Source: Oscillospiraceae bacterium
GTDB lineage: Bacteria > Bacillota_A > Clostridia > Oscillospirales > Oscillospiraceae
Direction: 5' to 3'
DNA: 64,000 nucleotides
Assembly: GCA_017470325.1 (NCBI GenBank)
Contig: JAFUES010000041.1
Location: forward strand, 57,128-121,127
Shown here: positions 7,296-15,709 of the stretch, piece by piece
Numbering within the stretch: the first letter of the stretch is position 1
How the letters are laid out: every line of letters starts with the position of its first letter
Notes under the pieces: generated by a model
Told to the model about the DNA's origin: nothing
The model's input: the letters and a program-made list of their open reading frames with translations, nothing else
The model's database searches: none
Made by a program: the position numbers and the translations under genes

Positions 7296-8570
7296 TCAGA
7301 CCCTCCCTCCGGTGATGATGTCCAGGATCTCCGCCTCGGTGTAGTAGCGGGCGCTGGTATAGGTGCGCAGCTTGTTGGACGAGGTGATGACCGCCTTGCT
7401 CTTGCACAGGGGGTTGTTCATGTACATCAGCGGACAGATGTAGCTGAGCACCACACCGTACTTCTTCAGCCGGTAGGCGTCCATGGTCTTCTCAAATTCC
7501 CGGATCACAGGGATGGGCGCGGTGAACACGGTGGGGACCGTCACCTTATCCTTGCCGTTCTGCCGCAGCTTGTCGCCCACGGCTTCGGTCCAGTCCTGCA
7601 GCTGCTTGAGCGTCATGTGGGGGCAGCCCACGAAGCACAGCTGGGGCTTGGCGTCAGGCTTTTTCCAGATGACCGGGTAATTGGCCTTGACCCGCTCCAG
7701 CTCCGCGTCGTCGATCACATAGACCTTGGCGCCCTCGGCGATCAGGGCCTCGCCCTGCTCTACGGCCTCGGGGGTCAGGTTCGCAATGTGATACAGGCCC
7801 ACGGCGCCGTTGGAGGCGGTGGCCGCGCCGAAGTCCTTCAGGTAGGTCTTGGCGTCGTCGTTCAGTTCGGTGCCCAGCCATTTGTCCAGACCCTTTACAT
7901 AGGGGACCTCCTCCATGACCTTCATGCCGATGGCGGAGCCCAGGAGCTGAGCCTCCGGCTTCTTCTCGCAGCGGACCTCCACGATCCAGGTGGCCTTACG
8001 GCCCTCGTCGGTCAGCAGGCCGAATTCGGGCACGAAGCCGGCGATAGAGCCCATCAGCTCGATCATGCCGGAGTTGCGGTTGCAACGGGCACCCAGCACG
8101 GAGTTGGCGTAGACCACAGCGGAGGATTCCGCCCAGGACAGCACGTCGCCCTTCTTGGGGGTGTTGCCCACCTGATCCAGATAGCAGGCGCAGGTGTAGT
8201 CGTCGTCGCTGGTGATGCCCAACTTGCGCATCTGCTCCTCATAGCGCTTTTGCTGGGTGTACATGATCTTTTTGAACACCAGGTCGTCCAGCAGCGTGGA
8301 GGGGACCTTGGGGTCCAGGGGCTTGGGGTCGGCGGTAAACTTCTGGCCCTCGGGGAGACCGGCCGCGATCAGTGTGTCGTACAGATCGTAGACCGGCTTC
8401 ATGACCTCCAGACCGAAGCTGATGACCGTGTGCCCCAGATTGCTGGTGACAGGCACCATGCGCTGGGCGTTGAAGGTGTCGCCGTACATGACCAGGGTCT
8501 TGACGATCTTGGCCATGACCTCGCCTTCGCTGCCGTCCAGCAGGGCCTGCTGCTCAGGGGTGAGATTCAT
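7296..8570 (-). CDS. Aconitase X catalytic subunit (DUF521)
   Basis: 424 residues, full length for the DUF521 family. It has the family N-terminus (LTPEQQALLDGSEGEVMAK), conserved cysteines in TCACYLDQVGN and GARCNRNSG, and the FVGCPHMTLKQL segment near residue 320. Predicted Fe-S-dependent dehydratase acting on a hydroxy acid, with the DUF126 partner encoded immediately downstream. No proline catabolism or mevalonate genes lie in the window, so assignment to cis-3-hydroxy-L-proline dehydration is only a guess from known bacterial members. Two-gene operon transcribed away from hflC, 32 bases downstream of the hflC stop. Confidence 0.88.
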   Translation of the reverse strand: MNLTPEQQALLDGSEGEVMAKIVKTLVMYGDTFNAQRMVPVTSNLGHTVISFGLEVMKPVYDLYDTLIAAGLPEGQKFTADPKPLDPKVPSTLLDDLVFKKIMYTQQKRYEEQMRKLGITSDDDYTCACYLDQVGNTPKKGDVLSWAESSAVVYANSVLGARCNRNSGMIELMGSIAGFVPEFGLLTDEGRKATWIVEVRCEKKPEAQLLGSAIGMKVMEEVPYVKGLDKWLGTELNDDAKTYLKDFGAATASNGAVGLYHIANLTPEAVEQGEALIAEGAKVYVIDDAELERVKANYPVIWKKPDAKPQLCFVGCPHMTLKQLQDWTEAVGDKLRQNGKDKVTVPTVFTAPIPVIREFEKTMDAYRLKKYGVVLSYICPLMYMNNPLCKSKAVITSSNKLRTYTSARYYTEAEILDIITGGRV

Positions 8571-8602
8571 TCGATCACTTCCTTGTGTTTATAGTATCGG
8601 GT

Positions 8603-9487
8603 TTACCCGAGATTTCCGTACAGCAATTGGGCAAGCTCGGAGTCCTTATCCAGGATGATGGTCTTTTCGCCGCCGGACAGGGATTCCTTCAGCGCGTCCA
8701 GAGAGCGGATGAAGTTGTAAAACTCCGCCTTTTCCTCACTGTTGTAGGCCTCCTGCAGGATGGCCATATACTCCGCTTCGCCCTCGCCGATGATCTGGGC
8801 GGCCTCCTTCTCGGCCTCGGCCTTCATGATGGCCACCTCCCGGTCCGCGTCGTTGCGAATCTTCTGGGCCTCGGCCTCACCCTCGGCGGCATAGCCGGCG
8901 GCGATGTTCTCACGCTCGGAGATCATGCGGGAGAAGACGGCCTCCTTGTTGTCGTCCGGCAGGTCCAGGGCCTTGATCTGGGACTGGATGATCTCGATGC
9001 CGTAGACCTGGATGTCGGCGTTGGCGTCGTCGGTGATCAGAGTGGTGAGCCGCTCGCCCCGGGCGGCGATGATTTCATCCTGAGTCATGGAGGAGATGAT
9101 CTTCTTCAGACTGTTGTAGACCGCGGCTTCGATGCGCTCCTCGGCCCGGGCCTCCACCGCGTTGAGGGTCTGGATGTAGAGGGTGGGGTTGACTACCCGC
9201 CAGAGCACGTAGTTGTCGGAGATCATGGACTTCTTGTCCTTGGTGATCACGTCTGAGGCGGGGATGTCGTAGAGGATGGTGGCGGCGCTGATGCGCTGGA
9301 TGCTCTGAACGAAGGGGGTCTTGAACTTGAGACCCGGCGTGTCCACGATCTTCACGATGCGGCCGAATTGGCGTACGGCCACATACTGCTTCTGGGGGAC
9401 CGTATACACGCAGTCCAGCAGCACGATGATCAATACCAGCACCAGCACGATGCTCAGGATCCGCTTGACGGTTTTCTTGATATCCAT
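8603..9487 (-). CDS. hflC: Protease modulator HflC (SPFH/stomatin family)
   Basis: 294 residues. An N-terminal membrane anchor (about 10-27) is followed by the SPFH/band-7 domain (YTVPQKQYVAVRQFGRIVK onward) and a helical Ala/Glu-rich region (180-260) typical of stomatins. HflC pairs with HflK to form a cage around the membrane protease FtsH and limits its access to substrates. Eleven bases separate it from hflK, encoded just upstream in the same operon. No FtsH gene is nearby. The RBS is AGGTGG before the ATG at 9487. Confidence 0.9.
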   Translation of the reverse strand: MDIKKTVKRILSIVLVLVLIIVLLDCVYTVPQKQYVAVRQFGRIVKIVDTPGLKFKTPFVQSIQRISAATILYDIPASDVITKDKKSMISDNYVLWRVVNPTLYIQTLNAVEARAEERIEAAVYNSLKKIISSMTQDEIIAARGERLTTLITDDANADIQVYGIEIIQSQIKALDLPDDNKEAVFSRMISERENIAAGYAAEGEAEAQKIRNDADREVAIMKAEAEKEAAQIIGEGEAEYMAILQEAYNSEEKAEFYNFIRSLDALKESLSGGEKTIILDKDSELAQLLYGNLG

Positions 9488-9498
9488 AGGTCCACCTC

Positions 9499-10407
9499 TC
9501 AGTCCGCAAAGCTGTCCAAGGGCAGCATGGTCTGGGTGTCGCCGTCGGTAATGATCACCTTCATGCCGGGCAGCAGCTGCTCCATGGTCTCATAGAACAT
9601 GCGCTGCTTGGTGATCAGTGGGTTGAGGATGTACTGGTCGAACATGGCGTTGAAGCGGGCCACCTGGCCCTCGGCCTCGGCCACGCGGGTGGCCTTCTGC
9701 GCCTGGGCATTCTGGATGATCCGGTCAGCCTCCGCCTCGGCGGCGGGGATCTGCTGGTTTTCGTATTTGTGGGCCTGGTTGATGTTGGTCTCGGCCCCCT
9801 GCTTAGCGGTCTCCACTTCCTTGAAGGCCCGGATGATCTCCGCCGTGGGCGGCTCCGCGTCCTGGACGGTGATGTTGACCACTTGGATGCCGATGTTCTG
9901 TTCGCTCAGCTCCTGGACCATCTTCTCCTTGACCTCGGCCTGGATGGCGCTCTTGCCGGTGGTCATGGCCTCATCCACGGTGTAGTTGATGACCGTGCTG
10001 CGGATGGAGGCCAGGGCGATGTTTTTCAGGATCTCCTCGGGCTGGTGGGAATTGTACAGGTAGGCCACCGGGTCGCTGACCTTGTACTCCAGGTAGAAAT
10101 CGATGTTGATCAGGTTGAAGTCCTTGGTGATCATGATCCCGTCCATGGAGTTGGTGATGTTCTGCCCGGAGGGGGACACCGAGTAGCCGATGCCTGTGCC
10201 GTGGGTGGTGATGTCCACCAGACGGACCTGTTGGATCAGCGGGACCTTGAAATACAGGCCCGCCGTATCGGTGCGCAAGACCTCGCCGAACATGGTGACC
10301 ACCGCGTTCTGCTGCTCGGACACGTTGTAGAAGGAACCGAACACCAGGACCAGGACCAGCAGGACCACAAGCGCTATGACGCCGATGCGTCGGATTTTCA
10401 AAAGCAA
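9499..10407 (-). CDS. hflK: Protease modulator HflK (SPFH/stomatin family)
   Basis: About 302 residues. An in-frame ATG at 10422 exists, but the only ribosome binding site (GGAGG) lies within its first codons and is ideally spaced (8 bases) for the TTG at 10407, so TTG is the likelier start. A single TM segment (about 10-27) precedes the band-7 domain (SEQQNAVVTMFGEVLRTDTAG) and a long Ala/Glu-rich helix. The Pro/Gly-rich N-terminal extension of proteobacterial HflK is missing, as is usual in Firmicutes. First gene of hflK-hflC, divergent from htpG. Membrane protein, inferred partner of FtsH. Confidence 0.87.
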   Translation of the reverse strand: MLLKIRRIGVIALVVLLVLVLVFGSFYNVSEQQNAVVTMFGEVLRTDTAGLYFKVPLIQQVRLVDITTHGTGIGYSVSPSGQNITNSMDGIMITKDFNLINIDFYLEYKVSDPVAYLYNSHQPEEILKNIALASIRSTVINYTVDEAMTTGKSAIQAEVKEKMVQELSEQNIGIQVVNITVQDAEPPTAEIIRAFKEVETAKQGAETNINQAHKYENQQIPAAEAEADRIIQNAQAQKATRVAEAEGQVARFNAMFDQYILNPLITKQRMFYETMEQLLPGMKVIITDGDTQTMLPLDSFAD

Positions 10408-10470
10408 AGCGCATTCCTCCATTCTATATTGGTATATTGGATGATCAAAAAAAGCGCAGGGCTTGTTATC

Positions 10471-10499
10471 ATTCTAACAGCCCGCGGGCGGGAAGTCAA
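10471..10499 (-). promoter_or_regulatory. Promoter of hflKC
   Basis: Minus-strand TTGACT (10494-10499), 17-base spacer containing a CCCGCGGG palindrome, TAGAAT (10471-10476). It faces away from the htpG promoter 63 bases away. Confidence 0.7.
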
Positions 10500-10561
10500 C
10501 GCAGGCAAGATGTACGAACTGTGAACATTGCGAACTTGTCGGATTTATACATTCCTTTCTG

Positions 10562-10589
10562 TTGAAATTATGGAGAATTGTGGTATACT
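10562..10589 (+). promoter_or_regulatory. Promoter of htpG
   Basis: TTGAAA (10562-10567), 16 bases, TATACT (10584-10589). The start point would lie about 32 bases before the htpG ATG. No CIRCE inverted repeat is visible between promoter and gene. Confidence 0.75.
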
Positions 10590-10628
10590 ATATCTTTGTA
10601 GTACCATGCACGGAGGTTTAGTAAGAAC

Positions 10629-12545
10629 ATGGCAAAGAAACAATTCAAGGCAGAATCGAAGCGGCTTTTGGACCTGATGATCAACTCCATCTACACCAAT
10701 AAGGAGATCTTTTTGCGGGAGATCATCTCCAACGCGTCCGACGCCATCGACAAGCTGTGCTATCTGTCCTTGACCGACGAGAACGTGCCGCTCAGCCGGG
10801 CGGATTATAAGATCGACATTATTCTGGATAAAGAGGCGCGCACCATCACCGTGCGCGACAACGGTATCGGCATGACCCAGGCCGAGGCGGAAAACAACCT
10901 GGGCGTCATCGCCAAGAGCGGCTCCTATACCTTCAAGGGCGAGATGGACGCCGAGACCGCCGAGGGCGAGGATCTGAGTATCATCGGCCAGTTCGGCGTG
11001 GGCTTCTACTCCGCCTTCATGGTGTCCGACGAGGTCACCGTCCTGTCCCGGAAATACGGGGAGGAGCAGGGCGTTCAGTGGCACAGCAAGGGCGCCGACG
11101 GCTACACCGTCACCCCCATCGAGAAGGACACCGTGGGCACCGATGTGATCATGCACATCAAGCCCGACACCGAGGAGGAGATCTACGGCTCCTATCTGGA
11201 GGTCTGGAAGATCAAGGCCCTGGTGCGCAAGTATTCCGACTATGTGCGCTGGCCCATCAAGATGGATGTGGAGCACCAGGAACGCTACGAGACCGGGGAG
11301 ACCGATGACGCGGGTAATCCCAAGTATGAATACAAGATGGTCACCGAGAACGAGACCATCAACAGCATGGTCCCCATCTGGCAGCGCAGCAAGAGCGAGG
11401 TCACCGACGACGACTGCATCCAGTTTTACAAGGAGAAGAACCACGGGCGCAAGGATCCGGCGGCTCTGGTGCGCATCAGCGCCGAGGGCGCGGTCAGCTA
11501 CAAGGCCCTGCTCTTCATCCCCGGCGACCAGAACGAGAACGCTTTTTCCGGCGACAACAAGGGCGGTATCACCCTTTACGCCAACGGCGTAATGATCATG
11601 GAGAAGTGCGACAAGCTGGTCCATGAATATTTTGACTTCGTCAAGGGCGTGGTGGACTCCCCGGATCTGAGCCTGAACATCTCCCGCGAGCTGCTGCAGC
11701 ATGACCGGCAGCTGCGCATCATCGGCCAGAACCTGGAAAAGCGCATCAAGGGCGAGCTGGAAAAGATGATGCGGGACGACCGGCCCCGGTACGAGACCTT
11801 CTTTGCCAACTTCGGCACCGATCTGAAGGTGGGCGTCTGCGACGAGTACGGCCGCTATAAGGACTTCCTGCGGGATCTGCTGATTTTCTACACGGATCAG
11901 GACCGTCAGGTCACGCTGAAAGAATACGTAGAGGGCATGCCCGAGAGCCAGAAAGCCATCTACTTTGCCACAGCGGACACAGTCAAGCGCGCCATGAGCC
12001 TGCCCCAGTGCGAGGAGGTCCACAAGCGCGGCTATGAGCTGATCTATCTGACCAGCCCCCTGGACGAGATGGTGCTGGAGGCTCTGCGGGAGCAGGACGG
12101 CAAGCGCTTCTGCAACGTGGTCACCGACGATCTGGGCTTCGAGACCGAGGAGGAGAAGAAGGCCGCCGAGGAGCGGGACATCGAGAACAAGGAGCTGCTG
12201 GACTTCGTAAAGGAGTCCGTGGGCGAGGGCGTGGCCAAGGTGCGCCTGTCCCGCAAGCTGAGCACCCAGCCCTGCTGCCTGACCACCGAGGGCGGCATCA
12301 CCCTGGAGATGGAGCGCTACTTCCGCCACGGCCCCAGTGAGGAGGCCCGGAAGATCCGCGCCACCCGTGTCCTGGAGCTGAACCCGGACCACCACGCCTT
12401 TACCGTGCTGAAGGAAGCCTATGACAACGACAAGGATAAGGCGGCGAAGCTGGCGAAGATCCTGTCCGTCCTGGCGGAGATGACCGCCGGCACCGAGGTG
12501 GAGGACCCGGTGGGCTTTGCCGGACTGGTGGCGGAGCTGTTTTAA
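10629..12545 (+). CDS. htpG: Molecular chaperone HtpG (Hsp90)
   Basis: 638 residues, full-length bacterial Hsp90. The GHKL ATPase domain shows IFLREIISNASDAIDKL, the DNGIGM ATP-lid motif and GQFGVGFYSAFMV. The middle client-binding domain contains the SPDLSLNISRELLQ signature, and the C-terminal dimerisation domain follows. It is an ATP-driven chaperone for late-stage client folding in the cytosol. Own promoter. The ribosome binding site CGGAGG is 12 bases before the ATG, a long spacing. hemW follows 51 bases downstream without an obvious terminator, so read-through is likely. Confidence 0.97.
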   Translation: MAKKQFKAESKRLLDLMINSIYTNKEIFLREIISNASDAIDKLCYLSLTDENVPLSRADYKIDIILDKEARTITVRDNGIGMTQAEAENNLGVIAKSGSYTFKGEMDAETAEGEDLSIIGQFGVGFYSAFMVSDEVTVLSRKYGEEQGVQWHSKGADGYTVTPIEKDTVGTDVIMHIKPDTEEEIYGSYLEVWKIKALVRKYSDYVRWPIKMDVEHQERYETGETDDAGNPKYEYKMVTENETINSMVPIWQRSKSEVTDDDCIQFYKEKNHGRKDPAALVRISAEGAVSYKALLFIPGDQNENAFSGDNKGGITLYANGVMIMEKCDKLVHEYFDFVKGVVDSPDLSLNISRELLQHDRQLRIIGQNLEKRIKGELEKMMRDDRPRYETFFANFGTDLKVGVCDEYGRYKDFLRDLLIFYTDQDRQVTLKEYVEGMPESQKAIYFATADTVKRAMSLPQCEEVHKRGYELIYLTSPLDEMVLEALREQDGKRFCNVVTDDLGFETEEEKKAAEERDIENKELLDFVKESVGEGVAKVRLSRKLSTQPCCLTTEGGITLEMERYFRHGPSEEARKIRATRVLELNPDHHAFTVLKEAYDNDKDKAAKLAKILSVLAEMTAGTEVEDPVGFAGLVAELF

Positions 12546-12596
12546 ACCAAACTCCCGGACGCTCCGGAACGGGCGCCCGGAAGGAAAGGATACGCG

Positions 12597-13859
12597 ATGA
12601 AACCACGGCTTGGAATCTACATCCACATACCCTTCTGCGCCAGTAAGTGCAGCTACTGCGATTTCTATTCCCTGGCCGGCTGCGACGATCTGATGCCAGA
12701 ATACCACAAGGCGCTGATCGCCCACATGGAGGAATCCGCCCACGCCATCAAGAACTACGAGGTGGACACGATCTACTTCGGCGGCGGCACCCCCAGCTAT
12801 TACGGCGCGGAGAACCTGATCGCCCTGCTGGACACCCTGAAGGCCAACGGCAATGTGCGCATGGACGCGGAGATCACCGTGGAGTGCAACCCCGACAGCG
12901 TGGATCTGGCCGATCTGAAGCTGCTGCGGCAGGAGGGCGTCAACCGCCTGTCCATCGGCCTGCAGTCCACGGACAACGATCTGCTGAAGCTGATCGGCCG
13001 ACGGCACAATTTCCAGCAGGCGGTACGCGCTTTTGAGGACGCCCGCCGGGCGGGCTTCGACAATCTGAGCCTGGACCTGATGTACGGTCTGCCCAGCCAG
13101 ACCAAGAGCGATTGGGCGGACACCCTGGCGAAGACCGTAGAGCTGCATCCGGAGCACCTGAGCTGTTACGGCTTGAAGCTGGAGCCAGGGACACAGATGT
13201 ACGCCGATTACAACGGCTCGCCCATCCTGCCGGATGAGGACGAGCAGGCGGACATGTACTCCTACTGTGCGGAAATGCTGGACCGTTACGGCTACCGGCA
13301 GTATGAGATCTCCAACTTTTGCGCGCCGGGCTTTGAGTCGAGACACAATTTGAAATACTGGAACCTGGATGACTATATGGGCTTCGGCCCGGGGGCGGCC
13401 TCCTGTGTGGGGAAGCTGCGCTACAGCTTCATCAAGGATCTGAAAAAATACATCTACGGTGTGACTCGCAAGATCAGCATCGTGGACGAGTACCAGCAGG
13501 TGGACCCGTTGGAACGGGCGGTGGAATATATCATGCTGGGCATGCGCACCTCCCGGGGCATCTCCGAGGAGGACTACCGGGTCCGCTGCCAGTGCGACTG
13601 GCGGCCCATCAGCCGGGTGCTGCGGGCCTTTGCAGAAAAGGGCTGGGCCGAGCAGACGGACGGCCGCTGGCACTTCACCGTGCCGGGCTTCCTGATCTCC
13701 AATACGCTCATCAGCATTATGCTGGAGGCGCAGGCGGAGGGGCTGGCCGAGGGGACGCCCTGGCTGGAGCGGGCCGACCGGCAGGAAAAGAAGATCAGCC
13801 TGCCCAAGGGCGAGGACGAGTTGTTCGCGGAACTGTATGAACAAAAGACCAAAAGTTGA
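12597..13859 (+). CDS. hemW: Radical SAM heme chaperone HemW
   Basis: 420 residues. The radical-SAM cluster motif C-x3-C-x2-C is at residues 14-21 (CASKCSYC), followed by FGGGTPS (SAM binding) near 62 and a HemW-type C-terminal domain. This family was long annotated as oxygen-independent coproporphyrinogen oxidase, but the characterised members lack that activity and insert heme into respiratory proteins. True HemN has an extra N-terminal cysteine arrangement that is not seen here. The ATG at 12597 is preceded by GGAAAGGA. The VanW-domain gene starts 11 bases after its stop. Confidence 0.9.
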   Translation: MKPRLGIYIHIPFCASKCSYCDFYSLAGCDDLMPEYHKALIAHMEESAHAIKNYEVDTIYFGGGTPSYYGAENLIALLDTLKANGNVRMDAEITVECNPDSVDLADLKLLRQEGVNRLSIGLQSTDNDLLKLIGRRHNFQQAVRAFEDARRAGFDNLSLDLMYGLPSQTKSDWADTLAKTVELHPEHLSCYGLKLEPGTQMYADYNGSPILPDEDEQADMYSYCAEMLDRYGYRQYEISNFCAPGFESRHNLKYWNLDDYMGFGPGAASCVGKLRYSFIKDLKKYIYGVTRKISIVDEYQQVDPLERAVEYIMLGMRTSRGISEEDYRVRCQCDWRPISRVLRAFAEKGWAEQTDGRWHFTVPGFLISNTLISIMLEAQAEGLAEGTPWLERADRQEKKISLPKGEDELFAELYEQKTKS

Positions 13860-13869
13860 GGTTTGACAC

Positions 13870-15663
13870 GTGGCAGAGAAAAACAAAACGACAAGAGGCT
13901 CCCATCAGAGCCCGGAAACCGAGAATAGCAGCGGCGTGAGCCGTCGGGAGCGGCGGGAGGCCGAGGAGCGCAGCCAGCGCCAGAGCCGCGGCAGTTCCCG
14001 CGCGGAGAGAGAGGCGGAGCGCCAGGCCAAGGCGGCAGCCCGAGCCGCGGAGAAGGAGCGGGCGGAGCTCGCCAGACTGGAGGCGGAGGCCGCCAAGGCC
14101 GAGGCCAAAGCCATCAAGGAGGCGGAGCGCGCCCGGAAGGCGGCGATCCGCCGGGCCAAACGGAAGAAATTCCTGCACGGGCTGAAGATCTTTCTGATCG
14201 TGGTGCTGGTGCTGGCGGTGGTCATCGCCGGCGGCGCCACCGCAGGCGGATACTTTGTGACCCACAGCGAAAAGAACCTGCCCAAGGTCTTCCTGGACGG
14301 GGTGGACGTCAGCGGCTTGACCCGGTCGGAGACCATGGACAAGCTGGGCGCCTCCGGTTGGGACGAGAGCGCGGAGATCCCGCTGACGGTGAAGCTGCCC
14401 GCGGATGTGAGCTTCGAGATCGACATGTACGAGTCCGGCGCCATGCTGCCCCGGGATGTGGCCGCGGAGGCCGCTTTCCGCTACGGCCACGGCGACAACT
14501 GGTATGAAAACCTGCTGCGCTATCTGAAGGGCCTGGTAGTCTCCACGGACGTGAGCCAGAAGTTTACCACCCTCAACGAGGACTATATCCGCTCTGCCAT
14601 CGAAAAAGCTGTAGCAGAGTTCCAGGAAAAGACCGTGGCGCGGGACTATGAGGTGGACAAGGAGCAGGAAGAGCTGCGCATGATGAAGGGCGCAGGCCAG
14701 ATGGAGATCGACGAAGAACACCTGTACACGGAGATCGTCGCCGCCCTGGGCAGCGACCAGAAGGAAGTGGATCATCAGCACGCGGATAACGAGCTGACCA
14801 TGCCCGACTTCGACGCGATCTATAAGGAACTGCACATCACCCCTGTGGACGCTTCTTTTGTAGAAGGCGGCTTCGAGGTGATCGAGGAGATCGTGGGCTG
14901 CACCTTTGACGTGGAGCAGGCCAAGGCCCTGTGGGAGGAGGCAGGCCCCGCCGAGACGGTGACGATCCCGCTGGAGATCACCTATCCGGAGGTCACGGCG
15001 GAATCCCTGACCGGCATGCTCTACCGGGACAAGCTGGGCGCCCAGACCACACTGTTCGGCGGCAGCACGCCGGAGCGTGTGAACAACATCCAGCTGGCTT
15101 GCTCCAAGATCAACGGCACCATCCTGATGCCGGGCGAGGTGTTCTCCTATAACGAAACGGTCGGCCAGCGCACCCGGGAGGCCGGGTTCAAGGAGGCGGC
15201 CGCTTATCAGGACGGCGAAGTGGTCCAGGAGATCGGCGGCGGCGTCTGCCAGGTATCCTCTACCCTGTACTGCGCCACGGTGTTCGCCAACATGGAGACG
15301 GTGGAGCGGGAAGCCCACTACTTCCTGGTCAACTATCTGCCGCCCGCCCATGACGCCACGGTCAGCTGGCCCAACCCGGACTTCAAGTTCCGCAACAGCC
15401 GCAACTATCCCATCAAGATCGTAGCCAACGCCGACCCGGAGGAGCTGACCCTGACCATGGAGATCTGGGGCACCGACGAGGACGGCAGCTATGTGGAGCT
15501 GACCTATGACCGCTATTACTTTACCGAGGACGGCGGCGACGTGATCATCGGCTGGCACGTGTACGGTCACAAGAACGTCTACGACAAGGACGGCAATCTG
15601 ATCGAGACCATCGAAGAACCGGACGGCATCTACCACAAGCACGAAGAAGATATCCAGCGCTGA
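13870..15663 (+). CDS. VanW-domain membrane-anchored protein
   Basis: 597 residues. The start is a GTG at 13870; its ribosome binding site TGAGG overlaps the hemW stop. Residues 25-100 are a highly charged Ala/Glu/Arg coiled-coil in the cytosol, 104-128 a single TM segment, and 130-390 an extracellular region with peptidoglycan-binding-like repeats. Residues 395-530 form the VanW domain (VNNIQLACSKINGTILMPGEVFSYN, IGGGVCQVSSTLY). VanW domains accompany vancomycin-resistance clusters but also occur in many Clostridia without resistance genes. The catalytic-looking GGGVCQ motif hints at an L,D-transpeptidase-like fold, which is not proven. Probably acts on the cell wall. Confidence 0.85.
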   Translation: MAEKNKTTRGSHQSPETENSSGVSRRERREAEERSQRQSRGSSRAEREAERQAKAAARAAEKERAELARLEAEAAKAEAKAIKEAERARKAAIRRAKRKKFLHGLKIFLIVVLVLAVVIAGGATAGGYFVTHSEKNLPKVFLDGVDVSGLTRSETMDKLGASGWDESAEIPLTVKLPADVSFEIDMYESGAMLPRDVAAEAAFRYGHGDNWYENLLRYLKGLVVSTDVSQKFTTLNEDYIRSAIEKAVAEFQEKTVARDYEVDKEQEELRMMKGAGQMEIDEEHLYTEIVAALGSDQKEVDHQHADNELTMPDFDAIYKELHITPVDASFVEGGFEVIEEIVGCTFDVEQAKALWEEAGPAETVTIPLEITYPEVTAESLTGMLYRDKLGAQTTLFGGSTPERVNNIQLACSKINGTILMPGEVFSYNETVGQRTREAGFKEAAAYQDGEVVQEIGGGVCQVSSTLYCATVFANMETVEREAHYFLVNYLPPAHDATVSWPNPDFKFRNSRNYPIKIVANADPEELTLTMEIWGTDEDGSYVELTYDRYYFTEDGGDVIIGWHVYGHKNVYDKDGNLIETIEEPDGIYHKHEEDIQR

Positions 15664-15709
15664 GCGTGAAAAGATAAATCAATTTAGATACAGTTGGAGG
15701 AAAGAGAGC

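Noticed and set aside
12597..13859. Oxygen-independent coproporphyrinogen III oxidase
   Set aside because: Cluster motif and length fit HemW; no HemN-specific N-terminal features, and no other heme biosynthesis genes nearby.
10545..13886. 1113-residue minus-strand open frame opposite htpG and hemW
   Set aside because: Composition is His/Val/Gln/Leu-rich antisense translation of two certain genes in GC-rich DNA; no ribosome binding site or domain.
15664..15709. T-box or S-box leader for metG
   Set aside because: The gap is only 46 bases and lacks the conserved T-box or SAM aptamer sequences.
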